DNA of 64,000 bases from Adiantum capillus-veneris (lineage: Eukaryota > Streptophyta > Polypodiopsida > Polypodiales > Pteridaceae): positions 70,360,299 through 70,424,298 of the forward strand of contig CM043952.1 of the NCBI GenBank assembly GCA_014529385.2, given 5' to 3'. The notes under the pieces are model-generated. The model was not told the DNA's origin. It made no database searches and saw nothing but the letters and a program-made list of their open reading frames with translations. Made by a program: the position numbers and the translations under genes. Positions 60,164-64,000 of the stretch are shown piece by piece. Within the stretch, counting starts at the first letter, position 1, and each line of letters begins with the position of its first letter.

Positions 60164-62160
60164 ATGATTTCAAGATTCTTAGCTAAGAAAAAGTTGGTGG
60201 AATTGCTGCAAGAATATAACGGTGATTGCGTCTATGAATTGGATCCTCTATCAGAAGGTGTTTCCAAAATGGTAGGGACGGAACAAAAATATGACAGCCA
60301 TTGTTGGGTAAATCCTGTTCAATCTAGAATGAAGTACCTTGATGTTATTAGGCAAAGTAAATGCAGTGGACATCTAATTTGTAAAAACAATACATGCCCA
60401 ATTAGAGCAATAAACGGACATGCAAATGAGACATCTTGGACTGGAAAGTTGAGGACATCAATTTTGTCTGTGGGAATGTTAAGCTCGACAAATGGACCTT
60501 TGAGGTGCTTCCCACTGCGGACAAAGTCTAGTGCTTCTTTGAGAATGACCTAACATTGTCTATTACTTGCTCAGTGAGAATAACTGGACCCGTTTGTTCA
60601 TTCATATAGGAACTCATAACCATCTAGTTTCAAAGGGTGTATTGCAATTACAAATCCAACAGACTAGAGAGCTTGTGTCTCATGTCAGAAGCACCTACGA
60701 CTAGTCCTATGCATTTACAAGTCAATCTCGCCAAGCAAATGGCGAAGGGAGCGGATGTTCAAGAAAACAGAGAACATCTTAATAGTAGTGAACTTCTCTC
60801 TATTTTGGAAGAGATGCAACCATTGATGCATAGTCAAAGGTGAAATTGCATCTTAGCTAGAAGGATGGTCATCTTTCATGCAGTCTAACTGTCAAATGAT
60901 GCCCTTGTTTTTAGCTTTAAGCACATGATGAGAGAGGCAATTGCTACAAGGATTGGAATTGGCACTGAGTCTCAGTTGCTTAGGTTGAAGAACGCATGCA
61001 AGTATAAGTTTTTTCATGGCATGTTGTTTCTAGGACAATGCACAGATCCGCATAAAAGGTGCCACATGTTCAAAATGTCAGTGAGTGGTCTAGGGTTCGA
61101 TATTGAGCTTGTCAATAGAATGCAACAAGATGGGAATGGAGACTTGCAAAAAAGTTGGGTTCAATTTGATCACGTGTGGAGAGTTGTGGGATGGACAATG
61201 ATGGCATCACATGTTTACGATCCTACATAAGTCTTTCCTACTCAAGCTATGAATCTTTTCTTGTTCATTTGAGGCATTGAACAACCTTGTAACTATGTAG
61301 AATTCAAGAAATGAAAACCATTGCTATATGTGAGATGAAAGAGGGGGACACACAAGCACAAATCATGTTCTAGGAGATGATGAATGCGGTGTTGCTGGGT
61401 AATGGACACCGTCCAACTAGTTTTAGAGGATTCATGGCCAACAAAGTCTGAGCAAACCGGAAAGCAATTTGCACGGTGTTTAATGGAAGGCCGAACAATA
61501 TTATGGAGGGAAGAGAGCACTTGTGCTTGTTTTCCATTGGGGGAAAAGCTTACAAATTCACATGAATCAATATGTGCACAATAATTTCCAAGATGAGCAC
61601 ACACATATGTGTGAATTGTGGTGCTGTGAAATGAGAACAAAGCTACTAGCTTGTAAATAAACATACGAGCTTGGTGGGTATCTAGCAAAGTGCTGGACTA
61701 TATTTATTGCAAATGGATTGTTGGCTAAGTTGGTGGCATGCATGATACCCTCGTTGGAGGAAACATTTTTTTGGGGTTAACATCACCATGCCATTTTTTG
61801 GGTAGAGTTCATTACAAGGAGTGTGTATTGTCACCACAAAAAATGTATTGCTAGAAGTAGATGATTTGTCATTTATTCCTACAACAAACTTGGCAGAGAC
61901 GAAGCACACGAGTTGGTTAGTAGGCGAGGGCAACAAAGAAATGCTTAACTTGTATGATGCTTGCATGTCTGATCTATAAAACGCTTTACTCCAAATCATG
62001 AAAATGCTTTCTTTTGTGGAGGGGAGGTATCATGGATTGGATCGTCTGTTAAAAGTTGGCTCGTTGGGCAGAACAAGGACGAGCACCCACATCAGCCACC
62101 GTTGCAAGAGAGATTGATGATCAACTCAAAGGTACACCTCTCTTTCAACAACCATCGATA
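60164..62160 (+). pseudogene. Decayed coding family, possibly a DNA transposase
   Basis: A first frame (60164-60553) has a Cys cluster CSGHLICKNNTCPIRAINGH. A second frame (60637-61230, with in-frame stops near 60843 and 60888) has LGQCTDPHKRCHMFKMSVSG, NRMQQDGNGDLQKSWVQFDH then VWRVVGWTMM and HVYDP. Further stretches at 61380-61980 read GFMANKV, NIMEGREHLCLF and DDLSFIPTTNLAETKHTSWL. It seems one protein of roughly 650 residues in several frames. The layout (N-terminal Cys cluster, then an Asp/His-containing core) recalls MULE-type transposases, but I cannot name the family. Confidence 0.45.
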
Positions 62161-62875
62161 AAAGGAGATAATAGTACAATATCTAGAAAGGAAAAATAGA
62201 TAAGTCATGTAAGATGTGAGGAAGAAAATGCTTCTCACTGACCCGAGTTTCTAACACACAACATTCCACGTAATCGAGGATGTGTCCAAGTAGATGGTAG
62301 GGTGGCCAATCAGGAAGGCAATGAACAAGAGGGTGGACTTGCGGTGAAGAAGACTAACATCCACAAGACAATGTGGCCAATTTTCCATATACCAAAGGGC
62401 AACAGAGCTCAATGCCAAGGATGGTTAGGATCTGGAGCCGAAGAATGCAAAAAAAAACATTGTACAAGCATTGTTGCACCATCCTTTTGAGGTATCAGAA
62501 CTTGAGAAAGTGGGACATATATTATGCATGGTAAGGGTTCAAGGCTAAGCAATGATAGTGTGGATCATACATGGCAGATTTGTAACACAATCACTCAGTG
62601 TCCGACTAGAGTGCCTAGTATATGGCCGGTTGAACAAGGAACAAACTTGACTGCTTGAGGTTCAAACTTTGGAGTCTGAAGGGTTCACAATAAAGAAGGT
62701 TGCACTTAAGGAAATGTTGGGGTGATGTGCCTAAGTGTTAGACGACCGAACACTAACCGGGAACTAATGTTGACCATTCATTCTACATAAAACAATGAGG
62801 ACTCTTAATCTTAAATACTATTGTGTTTGGAGTCCACAACTTGTGTCTCCTCTTATTCTCTCTTCTCCATTGTTG
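62161..62875. other. No recognisable gene
   Basis: Short frames only. Confidence 0.4.
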
Positions 62876-62950
62876 CACACACACACACACACCTCGGGGT
62901 GTGTGTGTGCGTGTGTGTGTGTGTGGGGGGGGGGGGGGTGTGTGTGTGTT
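62876..62950 (+). repeat. (CA)n / (TG)n inverted microsatellite with poly-G
   Basis: CA repeats, cctcgggg, TG repeats, 14 Gs, more TG. CA and TG arms are self-complementary. Confidence 0.9.
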
Positions 62951-64000
62951 CCATCTTAATAAGTATGTGACTATCACGTGAGTGCAACATAAGTGGTTAT
63001 TAAATTTCATTTTTTCTCACATTTTTACATACAAAAGGGTACCATAAAATGGAATTGGAATTTTTTTTTACAGATTGAACAGGAAAAGGATATATTTTAT
63101 TTGGCAAAAATTCACAATAAGGAGCTTTAAAATGGTCATTGAACACACGTTATATAAATAATCTATACATAGTGACCCCCTTAAGACAGACACATGCTCT
63201 TGCTCGTTCTCTTCAAGTGGTATTGGAGCTCCAGGATTGGAGAGCATTATTGGAGCTTCGAAGGGAAGCAGGCGGGGAAGCTGAAAACACAACAAAAACT
63301 TCAGCATGTTTTTGCATATCTATTTTCATCTACCAAAAGGTGTCCATTTAGGCTAATTTTTGTTGTACGTGACCGATTTTTGTGCTCTTCAACTTTGCAA
63401 AGAAAAGTTTTCTAAGAATTCTCACTAATTTTGAGTTACGTTGCTCAAACTGCCTATAGGTTGTGTGGGATAGGTTGCAAATTTTGCAAATCAGATTTCT
63501 CTTGGTTAGTAGCAGCTTTTTAGGTCAATTTCCATTGAAGCTAACCGTTTCTGCGTACTCTACAACTTTGCAACAAATTTTTTTTGCAAATTTGGCAGAG
63601 TTTGGGATATCTACTTCAAACAGCAGGGTGGTCTACTTTTGTAGGTTCTTCTGCATACAGGTTTTCATTGCACCCTGCTGTCTACTTTTACAGATCCTTT
63701 TGCATATTGCAGACTCTTTCTGCAATCTCTATCATATATACATATTTGATGTAAGATCTTGAGAGTTTGTTAAATCATACAAACCCCCGCAACGGTTACA
63801 AAAACGGTTTCTGTGGTTGATGTAAGATCTTATGCGGTTTATGTATTGATAAAAAAATATGCAAAGCCTATTGTTGAGGGTCATGGTAAGGTTTTATTGA
63901 GCTGGGGGATTCTCAAATGTGGAGATCCTTTCAGTGATACCCCGACATCCCTGTAGTTTTAGCATCAACATAGGATGTATATATATGCGGTTAGTGCAGT
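62951..64000. other. No recognisable gene at the right edge
   Basis: AT-rich. The phrases tctacttttacag / tctacttttgtag and tctgcaatctc / tctgcatacag recur around 63600-63730. No domain. Confidence 0.4.

Overview
This is a nuclear plant genome window, very retrotransposon-rich and studded with long (GA)n/(CT)n tracts. It contains one intact host gene, RUVBL1 (RIN1/Pontin/TIP49a, an AAA+ ATPase), on the plus strand. Its 12 coding exons (11424-46424) encode 456 residues, the length I recall for human RUVBL1, with all core ATPase motifs present. The huge introns, the amount of microsatellite and the repeat mix suggest a large-genome vascular plant. A homosporous fern is my best guess and a gymnosperm is possible; this is inference.

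Layout. 1-2.7 kb: minus-strand Ty3/gypsy element D, running off the left edge. 4.1-5.5 kb: remnant F, primed by tRNA-Trp. 5.5-10.8 kb: degraded sequence with tandem repeats. 10.8-11.4 kb: GC-rich 5' flank of RUVBL1. 11.4-11.8 kb: exons 1-2. 11.8-20.1 kb: intron 2 (8.4 kb), with a short LTR element and a nearly full-length minus-strand LINE (A) flanked by fragments of its own family. 20.15-21.8 kb: exons 3-8. 21.8-45.6 kb: intron 8 (23.8 kb). 45.6-46.4 kb: exons 9-12. 46.4-64 kb: 3' flank with an inverted pair of Copia gag fragments, Copia and gypsy pol remnants, large microsatellites and an unrecognised repetitive coding family at 60-62 kb.

Intron 8 is a stack of insertions. An outer plus-strand element (C/E) appears to carry only gag and protease. 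Chromovirus B (minus strand, with a chromodomain) sits inside it. Element A (plus strand, 9.8 kb with a 4-bp target duplication) interrupts the gag gene of B. A 1.12-kb solo LTR (also with a 4-bp duplication) interrupts the 5' LTR of A. A separate LINE (LINE-2) lies upstream.

How the parts work together: RUVBL1 has to be spliced across about 32 kb of nested elements in introns 2 and 8. Both giant introns end in a (GA)n purine tract 13-14 nt before the splice acceptor, where a pyrimidine tract is expected. Intron 4 uses a GC donor. All transposon genes carry stops or frameshifts, so none looks autonomous now. I saw no rRNA, tRNA, CRISPR or bacterial-type operon.
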